Origin: Oscheius tipulae
Lineage: Eukaryota; Nematoda; Chromadorea; Rhabditida; Rhabditidae
DNA length: 64,000 nucleotides
Assembly: GCA_037178975.1 (NCBI GenBank)
Contig: JASJZH010000004.1
Location: forward strand, 10,602,001-10,666,000
Direction of reading: 5' to 3'
The translations under genes and the position numbers were made by a program. The notes under the pieces were generated by a model. The model was not told the origin of the DNA. It saw nothing but the letters and a program-made list of their open reading frames with translations, and did not search any database. Numbering within the stretch: the stretch's first letter is position 1; each line of letters opens with the position of its first letter. Shown piece after piece: positions 1 through 11,772 of this stretch.

Positions 1-130
1 TCGTCACTCCACTATACGCGAAACACTTTACGTATCCCAGGGGGAGTGCTGCCCGTTTTATAGTCTGTTCAGGGAGCGCAAGATCCAATTTGGAACAGGG
101 GGCTGTCAGAGTCCATTTTGCCATTTTCAG

Positions 131-3100
131 ATGCATAGATCCGACAGTTCCCTGCTACCGGTTCTTGGACCTCTCGAATGGAATCTTTTTGGGAGGAAGA
201 CCAGCTCCACAGCGCCAAGTCAGCAACGGATTCCGAGGCTGTATATCCAATCTCACCTTGGATGGAACACTCATCGATTTCTCCGACTTTTCAGACCTAG
301 ACAGACTGGGGAATGTCAAGGAGGGCTGTGACAGCAAGAGGAACTTCTGTCAAGAGTCTACCTGTCCAGACGGATCCAAGTGTCTGGGTCGGTGGGGAGG
401 GCACAACTGCCGATGCAGTCACAGTGTTCATGGGAAGAGTCACTGTCCTTCGGGTAAGAGAGACAGCAGAGACAGTGACAGTATAGTTTCAGATTCTGGA
501 AAAGCTCTGACGCTGTCTGACGACGAGTCCTTTGTCATCTTCCATCCAGAAGGAGCACTAGTACCATTCACCTTCAGTCTAGAATTCAGGACGTCTAGGA
601 TTGATACACAGCTGGTGGTCCTGGAGTTCGATAAGAAAAATATGTTCTACAGAATTGAGGTAAGGGAGACAGAGAACTATCAGCTCAGCTTTGCCAAATT
701 TGGCATGTAATGGTCAAGGAATATCCAGTCTAACTTTGCTTGTCCGGATATTGATACAACCGTGGTAGTCAAGTTTTGAGCCAGTTCATAGAGTATGTAC
801 AGCCCTATTGCCATATCTTTCTCTTTCTATGTCCAACCCCTGAACAATCCACTTGACTTATTTTACAGTACCCTGGACAGCTGAACAGTCTCTAGCTTGT
901 TTCACGGACTGCTCTTACCGTTGTAACAAGTCAAGTTTAAATTCGTAGGATATTTTAAAGTTGCAATACAGTTCTTGACCGAGATCCCTCGAGTTACTGT
1001 TCCAATGCTAATAGGAAAAACCTCGATACTTCTGACTTCCGACTTACCCAAAAGGATATCACTGTTTTAACGTAATTGTAATCAAGACGACTTTTTCTGA
1101 CTTTCCGATGTCCTGCAAATTGTATCCCGTGATCTGCTCTACACTTTTGCAGAACATCGGAAAGTCAGAAAAAGTCTTGATCCCGAAAAGGCGAATACGC
1201 AATTGTATAGATAAAGTGCTCTCTAGTAGGGGTAACACGGTTAACTGTTGGTCGAGGAGAACCTTTTCTTTTGGGCCACGACAACTTGAAATTTAAGGGT
1301 TCTATTTCTAATATTCAATGGAGCATGACTTGACTTTGTTTTGTTGCATTCTCACAGAATATGTAGGGATTCTGACCTGATTGTTTTGTTCTGCTCCCAA
1401 AGTTACCTTATCTTGCCTTTCAACCTTTACTTATGCCTTTTCCAGCTGGATGACGGTCTCTTCCGTGTCACCCTCGGTCAAACCGCTGTCACTATTGCTG
1501 CTCCAGAGTTCCAGCCAGGTCACTGGGTCAAACTCGATGTGGACTTTGGAGAGGAAGACGTAACCACTACTCTGGATGGAATCCATCAATCTGTCATCAC
1601 GAGCTCTCTCCTCGAACTGATGATTGAGTCTGTCTACACCGGACTGGCTCCCAGTACTGGTCATCCTTCCCGCTTCGAAGGCTGTCTCCGTGGTGTGACC
1701 ATCAATGGCACACCACTGGTGGTCAAGGAGAAAGGAAAGGTTCGAGCCGGCTGTATGGCTGGAAACCGGTGTGCCGTAGAGGGAGTCTGTCCCAGGGAGA
1801 GTCGCTGTCATAGGCATTGGGACCGTCACGAGTGTCTCTGTCATCGTGGCTTCGTCGGGGATACTTGTCTCCCGGCCTGTTCTCTCAAAGGAATCTGTGG
1901 TTCCGAAGGATTCTGTCAAGCTACCAACACTTCGAGGGGCTATGAATGCCAGTGTCAGAGTGGAATGACTTCGACGAACTGTGCCCAGACTTCTGCCACT
2001 CAACAGTGTCCAGAGGGATGGTGGGGACAGTTTCCCAGCTGTCGGGAATGCACCTGTGACTCTGGAAAGGGCTTCATTGGACAGTGCAACAAGTCAACTG
2101 GGGAATGCCAATGTCCCAGAAACCAGTACCTGTTGAAGGGACGATGTACCGGCTGTGAATGTGGACTGGGAGCCAGCTCATTGGAATGTGCCCCGACAGG
2201 GCAATGCCAATGCTCAGGACAGGCTGTTGGAAGGCGATGTGACCGTTGCGCCCTCACCAACCAGGTCCTAGAGACTAAAAGCCTGAAATGTATCACAATT
2301 GCGAATCGCTGTCCCAGTGAGATCGAGGCAGGGATCCAATGGCCCACGACTTTGAAAGGAGCCACGGCTAGAGCATCGTGTAGGGGTGTGGAGACCGGAC
2401 TGGCTACCAGAATCTGTGGCAAGGACTCGAAATGGATGGCTGTGAATGCTTGGAACTGCACCAGACCGGAGTATGCCATCATGGTCAACAAGTACGATGC
2501 TCTTGACTCATTGGAACTCTTGAGACTGCTGCATAACGCGACCAGCAGCGATGATTTGATCTTGGGACGGAACTTTGAGATATCAAAGTCTGCTGCGATG
2601 AGGATTGTGGAAAATGAAGTCAGGTAAGATACTGTCTCTGTCTCTCAACCCACTTTTCTTAAGATCTACCGCCTCTTCCCGCTCTCACGTTCATGACTTT
2701 GCCTTCACTGACTCTCTAGTCACCGCCTTTGGAAAGATCCTGTCTAGTGAGACACCCTTGGAATACCTGGGTCTTGCGAAAAAGTTGGCCGATTACGGAA
2801 AAGCCGTGTTTGAGAGTCATTCGACTGTTGACTTTTTGGAACCTTTTGCTGTGACGACACCTGAAATTCGTGAGTTCTGAGTAGAAACTTGCTGATTTTT
2901 ATTTTCCAGTCTTTGCCGTAGACCGACTGGATTTCGGCACTGTTCTTCCCAAGTTCAACAATTTTTTGGACAAAAGATCTGAAGAGTTTCCTTCAGTAGA
3001 CATTAGAGTCCATGGAGCAGACAAGGTGAGAGACAGCCCTGAGAAAACTAGCCGCCATTCAGGTTTTCTACAGTATTTTTGCTCATCCCCGATGTCTTCG

Positions 3101-4707
3101 TTGCGAGAGCCCCGTGGTCACTGTAGTGGCCAATACGTCCAAGCCTATCCGTGTCGATTTCCCTCTAAACGAGCAGAACGGTTGGAGATACCCCGAATGT
3201 GTGAAGTTGGCTGGGAATGCTTGGTCTACCAGAGAATCAGTTCTGATTGGACTGAACATGAGCCATGCGGCATGTGAATTTATCGGGAGAGGGACGTTCA
3301 GCCTGGTGGTCAAGAGCGACAAGGCAGCTTATGTGAGTTCAGAGAGAGACGAGACAGAGAGACAAAAAGACAGGAAGACAGAGAGAGACAGAGAGATTTA
3401 TTGACCTCATTTCAGCTTCACATGGCCCACACGGGCGGAATCGCCTCTCCCGTCCTGGCTGGTGTGGCTCTCTTCCTCTGTGTCATCTCCTTCATCTCGA
3501 CCCTGGTCCGAAAGTCAATCCGAACGAAACTAATCCGCCTCGGTTACATCATTTTCTTCGCCGTCAGCGCTGTCAACATCTACCTCGTTCATAAGATTGC
3601 TGTCAACCAGGTCTTCTGTCCAGTCAGGAACGCTGTCTTGACATTCACGGTCGTGACTCCCTTCACCTGGCTCTTCTTGTACAGTCTTCACATCTACCGG
3701 ATGCTCGCGGATACTAATACAAATACGAGCGTGACTGTCTGTCTTCTGGTCGGAGTCATCTTACCCTGTCTGGTTGCCTGTGGATCATTCGTCTTCGCAT
3801 CCCAGTGTACTCTTCTCCCAGCCGGTTGGCTCTTCTGGATGCTGGCTATTCCAATTGGGCTGTTCTTGTTGGTGAGTTTCGGAGATATTGAAACACAGTT
3901 AGATAGTCACGTCGTTGTGGCTGCGCTTTCTCGGACCACCTTTGCATGGGAAAAAATTTAAGTGACTGATTTTCAGCTATCCTTCTATGCCGCTGCCACC
4001 TCCCTTCTGATCTCTTTAAACAAGCAGTATGACCTGGTAGTGGTCAAGTTCAGTCTCCGAAAGGCTCTTCTCCATCATTTCGTTCTGGTCAGTCCATTTT
4101 CTCAACTTCCTGAATCTCAAAATTTTAGTCAGCTCTGACTCTTCTCTCGACAATCATCGGGCTGTTCCTACCTCTTTTTGCTATCTCTACGCCCATGCAA
4201 GAACTGGTAGTTAACATTACCTTGGTAGTCACGGCTCTCTTCATTCTGGTCTGGAGCTTCTGTCCTGGAGGGGTATGTTTTCAAGACAGAGACAGAGATA
4301 GAACAGAGACAGAGACTCACTCTCCCATTTTTCAGCCTAGTGGACCTCAGAACACTCTCTGGCTCGAGCCACAGAAGGAAGTCATCGACTCCGGTCCCGG
4401 TATTCATAGTCCTCTTCTCGGTACCGAAGAATCGGACATGATGCCGCCCGACTGGCTACCAGAGATTATTCCGGCCGACCCTTACCTGATGTCCACCCCT
4501 AGAAGAAGTCGTGAGACCCCTCAGCTGCGTGATAATCCTCTGACAAACACGATTCTGTCGCCGGCCGAGAAGATTCTGAATCAGGACTACGCGAACATGG
4601 GGACCATGTCCAGGTTCAGGAGTGACCAAGAGGAAGCAGATGATGCTTACTACACCTACACTGCCCAGAGACGACATCACCATGTTAGCACATTCAATAG
4701 ACAGTAA
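131..4707 (+). CDS. fmi-1: Flamingo/CELSR-type adhesion GPCR, C-terminal part (5' end outside window)
   Basis: Seven-transmembrane non-classical cadherin of the Flamingo/CELSR (planar polarity, axon navigation) family at the plasma membrane; the cadherin repeats lie upstream of the window. Ten exons are readable: 131-453, 493-659, 1446-2623, 2664-2869, 2910-3025, 3063-3332, 3416-3871, 3977-4087, 4129-4272 and 4336-4707. In order they encode the end of a laminin-G domain (FRGCISNLTLDG), an EGF, a second laminin-G (FEGCLRGVTINGTPL), two EGFs, a laminin-type EGF (CDSGKGFIGQCN), a hormone-receptor domain, a GAIN/GPS region, seven hydrophobic helices and a cytoplasmic tail. This order matches CELSR proteins. 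The GPS has the expected Cys and Trp residues but no HL(T/S) cleavage tripeptide (CEFIGRGTFSLV), so autoproteolysis looks unlikely. One intron uses a TTAAG acceptor (2663). A polyA signal lies at about 4853. The gene symbol is by family identity. Confidence 0.9.
660..1445 (+). other. Long intron of the Flamingo gene carrying a palindromic hairpin
   Basis: This 786-nt intron is far longer than the neighbouring 39-80 nt introns. It contains no exon-like reading frame on either strand. Its only obvious content is the near-perfect inverted repeat at 1081-1181, listed separately. Confidence 0.6.
1081..1181. repeat. Near-perfect intronic inverted repeat (stem about 36 bp)
   Basis: The left arm 1081-1119 and right arm 1146-1181 are reverse complements apart from a 2-nt bulge and one extra base. 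They flank a 26-nt loop. The core (GATGT-CTGCAAA ... TTTGCAG-ACATC) matches the dispersed palindromic element seen at six other places in the window, and this copy has the longest stem. It could fold as an RNA hairpin inside the Flamingo transcript. Confidence 0.8.
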
Positions 4708-4918
4708 TTTATTGACGCTTATTCCTTGTACTGGTACCATGATCTCTTTTCCAAATGACTGCCGAGTTGTCTAGTCCTTGACTCTATGAGTCTTTGTGAT
4801 ATTTCCCATTGTTTTGCTTCAAAAATGTTACTGTCGCTCAAATGTTTCTGTAAATAAAGATATTGAAGTTATTGAGAACGTCCAATTGTTTAGTTGGAGT
4901 TATGGGTGACAAGTCAGG

Positions 4919-5491
4919 GACTTTACTTCTCCCTGCCAGCGTAGGTCTTGGCGGAGGTGACTACCTTCTTGTACTGGGGACTCGGGGCAGAGTATCTGAG
5001 ATGCAAAGCAAGAGTCGGAGACGACAGACACAAGCATTCCATCCAGCAAGATCCGCCTGTTCGTGTTGGTATTCTCCAGCTCTCTTTGTATCCACAAGTC
5101 TTTCAGATGCTGGTGGGCCAGAATGAAGCGCGCGACGAAGAGCTATGTGAAACTTAGTTGGATTGTAAGAAGTACGAAATGTACTGGGAGTGTCGAGTAC
5201 ATCTGATCCAATAGGCATTTGCGGGTAGAAGCTGCAGAGACATGAAAAGAGTGCGCACGAAGAAGGGAGGAGTGCTCTTGAGAAGAACGGATTTAAAATG
5301 AACTTTGGCATAATGAGTTCTGTCTCTCTGTCTCTTGGTCTTTCTGTCTCTCTATCTCTCTGTCTGTCTGTTTGTCTCTTGGTCTCTTTGTCTCTTTGTC
5401 TTTTAGTTTTTCTGTTGCTCTGTCACTTTGTTTTAAGTTCTCTCACTTTTTTTCTCCAAATGCTCCCATTTTTGCGACCGCCTCCACCATC
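4919..5491 (-). CDS. Possible small spliced gene, product unknown
   Basis: I do not recognise this product. Reading the minus strand, an ATG at about 5491 opens MVEAVAKMGAFGEK and is followed by a GTGAG donor. After an intron made of AGAGACAG repeats, an acceptor (TCTCTGCAG) opens FYPQMPIGSDVLDTP in matching phase. A 43-nt intron then leads to LRRALHSGPPASERLVDTKR and on to ADLAGWNA. The last exon is uncertain: one frame ends in LPRVPSTRR, another in KTYAGREK. It converges on the 3' end of the Flamingo gene. The support is phase agreement and exon-like composition only, and the chain could be chance. Confidence 0.3.
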
Positions 5492-5608
5492 TTTCTAGAA
5501 CGCTGTTCGATTCACTAGACTACAAACATGCCCTCACTTTTTGAACGGTACTGAATAATTCCCCGCATACGCTTTTCTGAAGCTCCTCCTCGTTCCTGTC
5601 ATTCTCCA

Positions 5609-8600
5609 ATGCTGTGGCTTCTTTTCTATCTACAGATCTCAATTCTGGATGCCCAACTTGAGCCATATACCCTCAATCCTCCTCATGGCTGTGCCCACTT
5701 TGGACTCTGCTCTACCAATCCCAATCCAAATGTCACGACGTTGAACTGTCCCTCTGGAAAGTGCATATGTCAAGCAGGGTACACAGGAGGAAAATGTAAT
5801 ATAGGTAAGAAATAGCGAGGCTCTTATAAGTGGCTGATATAGCAGTTATTGAGAAGTTTCTCTGTCTGGAATAAAACAGGATTTTAGAGTTTCTGAGGAA
5901 CAATGATCCAATGAAATTCCAAACCAGTCTGCCCAGTAAGTGTCTCACAGTTCAGCTACCTGAACAAGCATGGCTGACGCTAACTTTTTGGCTAGGCTGA
6001 CCATACCAGAGTGACCAGTAGGTTCCCGTACATTTCGAGACGCTTGATAAGTTTTAAAGTTACTCTGTTTACGACCGTTCAAAAAAGTGAAAGTAAAAAG
6101 TAAATGACGGCGGATGATTCTCTTTGGTGGCAGAGTTGGCAAAGGGATAGATACTGTCAGTGGTTATGGTTCACAAAGGGAGGCGTACTCACTCTACCGT
6201 TCTCTATCTCAGTTACGGGGTTTCAAGGACCAGACCCCTAAATCATAGTCTTCTCATTGTCCTCTGTGGACTGTTGTAGACAAAGTGTACTGTCCTTTCA
6301 CTGTCTCTCTCCAGAAGCCCCCAGTTGCGACCTGGATCCTTGCTACGACGAAGTACATTTCAAATGTGAGCATACTATCACCGGTCGAGTCTGTCCCTGT
6401 GCTCCAGGATGGTCCGGCACCAACTGTTCAATGGGTAACTGATCTAAGATATTTCGAAACTTCTTTACAGTCGACACCGACCCCTGTGTCGACTCTCCCT
6501 GCCTTAATGGTGGTAACTGTAGCAGTCCGGATAATCTAAACGTCCAGTGTACCTGTGCTGCTGGATGGCTGGGGACGTACTGTGCTTGTGAGTATGGGTT
6601 TCGGTCTGAGGCACAGAGTTACAGACAAGGATCTGTGTGCGGTCAATCCATGCAAGAATGGAGACTGCCAGATGGTACAGGCTAATCAAAACTACTTGTG
6701 CAAATGTGATACTGGGTACTACGGAAGGAACTGTGAGGGCTTCTTGTACACCTACAGTAAGTGACTGTCACTCTTTGTCTCACAACTCTCTTCCAGAAAC
6801 TTCTGATCTTGTCTATGTGGGTTGCATCAAATACGATGGTGATGCTCTAGCTGATGATTCCATCTACGACAAGAATACTGATCCAAAAATGACTTACACT
6901 ATGTGTCAAAACCTATTGGCTTCGAGCAAGAACATCCCACCTTACACTACTACCAGTAAGTTCAGACGCAGAGACAGAGGGACAGAAAGATAAAGAGACA
7001 AACTTTTACTATTTCAGCTCTAAGCGGAGACACCTGCTACCTTTCTTACAAGAGTGGAATGAACAATTCGGATACCAGTCACAAGTGTAACGGTGTCAAC
7101 GACTTGTGTCCTGGAAACAACTTAGGGACTATAGAGAACTGTGGCGAACCCGGGAAGTCTGTCAAGGTTTCGACTATCATTCCCACTGGTCTGTCTCTGT
7201 CATTATCTCCAGAGAAACTTCCTTTCAGGACCCGCCACGTTGTACTGTAGCAACAACACACTCTACGTCGGTGACCCTTGTAAAACTGCTTCTGGTGGCT
7301 TTTGTGTGAATAAGGCTCCGTCGGGGTATATGTGTCTCTGCCAGGCTCCAACTTGGGTTGCAGTTGGATCCACACTCTGTTCTGGTAAGATTTCTCATTT
7401 GTAAGACTAGGAAAATTCAGCGAAAGCCCCCGTCTGTTCTCCTAGTCCCTGCCTGCATGGTGGACTATGTATAACTTCAGCTGACCAACTTTCCTATACT
7501 TGTAACTGTAATGGGACTGGATACTTCGGGACGAAGTGTGAGGGTGAGTTTGGGGGTAGATAGTCATGAATTGAGTTGGTTGCATGGTTCGGCCAGAAAG
7601 AGCAGAACCGGAACAGTCATGTTACTTGACAAGTAATATGGTTCGTGGAAACTAAGCCGGAATTTGCAAGTCCTCCCTCTCTTTTTCAAGCTAGAAACTA
7701 CGATTTCATCTAGAATCTCATTGTGAAACAATATCCGATCTCTGCTCAGCCTTCCCCTGTTTCCCCTTATTTCTATCCTGAACTATTCATCAGTCCCTAG
7801 TGATAACTGCCTTTTTGACACCTCCAGAAAAAAGTGCTCAAGAAGCATTGTCATCCAGGAAACACCCCCGTCTCTGAGAACAAAGCAACATGAATCTTTG
7901 ATGAGGGTTCCTAGGCAATACGGGTGTTCCATTTTGGGAAGAACAGTTACAGTATTTCAGTGATGAAACAATGTAACGATGCCATCTGTCTCTATGGAGG
8001 GACCTGTATTGAGAAGAGCACCGGTCCTGTATGTGCTTGTCTACCTCACTACACTGGACCCGACTGTGGAAGTATGGTTAACTTACTGACAGAAAATTAT
8101 ATGGTTTAGCGATTGACATCTGTGAATACGGGAATCCTTGTGTCAATGGAACCTGTACCAATTTGGGAACAGACATACAGGTCTGGCCGCTCTGCACCTG
8201 TGATGCTGGGTATACTGGTAAGAGCTGTAATCAGAGTAAGCCTATCTCTGTCTCTCTCATACACTTCCTTTCAGTAAGACTTCTCTGCACCGAACTCCAG
8301 CCTTGTAACTACAATTCTACCTGCATTGACATCTTCAACAACTACACCTGTGAATGTGTGACAGGGACCACGGGGTATAACTGTGAGACCTGTAAGCTTA
8401 GTCTTCTTCTTTGAACCATCGGGTTCCAGTGATTGACTACTGTCATCCCGATGTCGACGCCAAAAATAATCCCGTAGCCAGTCAGTGTAACAAAAAAGAC
8501 AGTGGAGCGGTCTGTGTCAGTGCTACCAATGAAACCATTGGGACCTTTGTCTGTGTCTGCTCAGCAGTTTGGGCCAATGAACTGTGTGACTTGAGTAAGT

Positions 8601-10024
8601 GGTTTGGTGGATACTGAAAAAAAAAGTTCAGACAAGATCATCAGGGATGTCATTATGACTTTGTATGGAAGAATGGACGACACCTTGGTTGAGGTAAGAG
8701 ACGGTAGAACGAGAAATAGAGAGACAATGACAGAGAGACAGAAAGACTATTTCAGGTTCTGAACAATCTGCTTCAAACCCCAGCACAGATTTCGGATATG
8801 ATCCCCTTCCTAATCGGGACCTTGCCCCTTCAGAACCGTACTGAACTGAGCTGGCAGATCAATGACATGTTCACCAATGCTGCCTATGAAGAAAAAGAAC
8901 TTGACCTAGAGTAAGAGACAGTTAGAGCCTCAACTGGTATTAGCAAGGACTTCTTCAAATGGAACGACGTCGTACTCGGAAACTGCTTCACTTTCAATCA
9001 TTACAACAATTCTCGACAGTACAAGTACAGGTCCTCGCAATACGAAGGAGGTACTGTCCACCCTGTCATCTAAAAGAAAGCTTCCAGGCTTGAGAGTCAA
9101 ATTGAATCTGAACCAAGGAGAGTACGTTCCCTGGAAGGATACAGCAGCTATCCTTACCTTCATTCACTTCAAAGATGACTATATTCAGTCCGAGTCGATT
9201 CGGTACAATGCCGAGCCTGGGTCAGAAGTCATCTTCTTCCCTTACAGGGTAAGTACGGAGACAGATAGAAAGAAAAGTCAGAGTGACAGTGACAGTGACA
9301 ACTAATTGCTCTTCAGAATGAGTACACCCGTCTCGGAAACCGGTACGGTACCTGTGTCAAAGACGTCTCGGAAGTAAAGGCCTTCTACTTTCCTGGAGCA
9401 TACACAACTGATGGCTGTCTGCGATCCTGCTACCAGGACATGATTCAGTCAAAGTGTGACTGCATGGATCCCAGATACCCTATTCCTTTGGATGCCGACT
9501 CTTGTCTTGTTTCAAACAGTTAGTCTTCTGTCTTCTGCCTGTCAACTAACAATTCCAGTGACCTGTATTGATGACGCTGTCGCTGAAGAAGGGGACCCGT
9601 CAGGCTGGCCGAGCTGCGTCTGTCCCCTCCCGTGCTCCAATACCGACTTTGAGATCACCTGGTCAAAAGGAGGCTACAGATCTGTCACTCCGAAATGTCT
9701 GGGAAAGACAGGCCTTGATCGCGCAAATTGTCAGAATAAGACAGAGGACACTGTCACTGTGATAGTCAACAGACCTCAGCTGGTTTTCAATCTCTTTCAG
9801 GAGACTCCTACCATGGATGTAAGGTTACTTCTAACACAGGGATATGATTCAAATTTCAGCTGAATCGCTTCATTGGATCCCTAGGTGGCTTATTGGGAGT
9901 GCTGATGGGTGTATGTGCTATGACTTTCATCGAGTTTGGGGTCATGACCTTCCGAGTCATTTGGGCCCTGGTAGGCTGCAAGGCAAAAGAGAAAGAGGAG
10001 CCGAAACCGATCAAGTCGGAGTGA
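5609..10024 (+). CDS. EGAS-like protein 1: EGF modules plus DEG/ENaC (amiloride-sensitive channel) domain
   Basis: Nineteen exons, first 5609-5804 and last 9860-10024, sum to 2805 nt (934 aa). A hydrophobic N-terminus ([16 protein letters not shown]) reads as a signal peptide. About ten EGF-like modules follow, interrupted by a Cys-rich block ([19 protein letters not shown]) shared by the paralogues. The C-terminal half is a DEG/ENaC extracellular domain: GNCFTFNH, an [13 protein letters not shown] strand, the [19 protein letters not shown]ys cluster, [19 protein letters not shown], then one transmembrane segment containing [14 protein letters not shown]. Proteins of this design are nematode EGAS channels. 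Oddities: no clear first transmembrane helix, and the G-x-S filter reads G-V-C. Intron 7544-7960 is long and empty; most others are short and carry AGAGAC repeat. Confidence 0.88.
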
Positions 10025-11772
10025 TAAGTGGATCTAAATAATAGACTATATCTGTCTTTCTGTAACGTATCTTTCTCCATTTTTCGGGCTCACGCACTCA
10101 TTTTTCGCAAATTTGATGTTTTCCAAAGCTGGAGATCACGATTCGCTCTACAAATTTGCAGACATTGCAAACCTGCAAAGTCACCGCATCAGCCCGCTAT
10201 CGCGCTCGCCAAAATATCTTTTATGTCGCATTCGTCCCACCTGTACTGTCTCTTCGCTCGCGCTGCGTTGAGGCTCTAGTAGGTATCTACTAGGGCTTAC
10301 TGTAAAAAACGGGGCCGAACTTTTTGAACCGTTTATTTCTTTGGTTCGAAAAGATTGGCCTCAATTTCTGCCTCAGGGTAGTTGCAAAAGTTTATCAACT
10401 CTATTGATAAGCATTCCTTTTTTGGCATACCTCTCTCTGTCTCTGACTATAATTCTCCTTTAGTCCCTCTCTTTTCCAACTGAACTTGCTGTCACTGTCT
10501 CTCTCCCCGACAACATTTCTCCTCTTGCCCTTTTCTGTCTGACCTAACTGTTTCTCTCTATCAATCTCTCCCTGTCCGACAACAGTTCCCTCTAGTTCTT
10601 TTCTTTTCCATTTGAAGTCCGAGACGCCTGACTCTTTGGAAAAATTTATCAAAACTTTTTTTATTCTATCTTATGTTTCTCTGTCTCTCTGTCTCATTGT
10701 CTATCTTCGAGTCCAAACATAGAGAAAACTTAGCCGCCAGTCCTCTTCTTCAACCATGACTGTATGTCTTCTTTCCCAAAAAAACTCAAGACTACAGTTC
10801 AAAGTCGATTTTAGAGTAGAGTGACAGTCCAGCCCCAACTGCTACTGTACTCTCAAATCCGCCTGGAAAATCTGATTGGAGAGAAACCATAGTCTTTCAA
10901 TTCATCCAATGGCTTCCTTCCTTGGCCGATATCATGTGGCTTCCTTTCCACTAGTGACAGGAAAGGAAGAAAAAGGAAAAAAGAAAGATGACCAACCTCC
11001 ATGCTTTTCAGCTCTTCTCTCGCAGGGGGAGAGTGGATCCAGTCTTCTTGTCCGAAAGTCATTTTCTGTCTGCAACTGAACAGCTGACCTATATCTGTCT
11101 ATTCTACCTGTGATTTCTTCAGACTAACTGGCCCTAATAGCCCGGATGGTGTCCTACCGCTTCACCAAGAAGGCCTGCCGAGGTGGCTGGTCTACGAGGA
11201 GAAAGGTACTTCCTTTACTCTTGTTCTGCTTGAAGCTTACAAGATAGTTAGAATCTTCAAAGAGAAAATGAAATGACTGAAAAGACTAACGTGTATAATC
11301 GCTCATCTCTCGCAAGGGAGCTGTCGTCAGCTCTCTCATGGAAACAGTCGACCCACCAAGAACAAGTCTCTCTTTCCAAAGTCTTTCTTCAACCGAACGC
11401 CTACCCTATAAGCACCTTCAATTCAGAGAGGAACTATAGTATTTGCCCTTCTGTCTCTGTGTCCACTTAACCATAGTCTCATATACTATCAGATTCTACA
11501 TGCCAGTCCTGCTGTCTCTCTGTTCAAAGCTGTTCCCTGTCCGTAGCTGTTGGTCTATCAAGAAGGCCTGCTAGTAAACCAGTCGAGCGAGGAGGAAAAG
11601 CGAAGGTCAACTGTGTGCCGGGAGAAAATCGATACGCGCTCTTGACCTCCATCGCAGGCCCCCTTCTGTGAATTGCCAACAATCCGAAAAAAGAAGAAGT
11701 AAGTATCATTCAACAAACTTTATATAAGCGGAGATCACCCATATCTGTTCGTGTCTTGAAACAGGGTCGTGT
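10025..11772. other. Intergenic region between EGAS-1 and the RRM gene
   Basis: I see no gene I can support here. A copy of the dispersed palindromic element lies at about 10100-10175. A pyrimidine-rich CTCT/GTCTCT stretch covers roughly 10430-10700. Two stretches containing AAGAAGGCCTGC (near 11168 and 11550) resemble each other over a dozen bases. One of them could open a short peptide (MVSYRFTKKACRGGWSTRRK, start near 11145), but no second exon fits convincingly. Confidence 0.5.
10100..10175. repeat. Dispersed palindromic element, copy 2
   Basis: Contains GATGTTTTCCAAAG, a 17-nt spacer and CTCTACAAATTTGCAGACAT. It matches the order and spacing of the window-wide family but has a degenerate left arm, so its stem is weak. 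Confidence 0.6.

Noticed and set aside
1431..2003. 190-aa minus-strand open frame
   Set aside because: Lies entirely opposite the laminin-G/EGF exon of the Flamingo gene and has no recognisable content.
11145..11600. Two-exon Lys/Cys-rich micropeptide (KKACRGGW ... CWSIKKAC)
   Set aside because: The second exon frame stops after a few residues and the similarity between the two segments is too short to be convincing.
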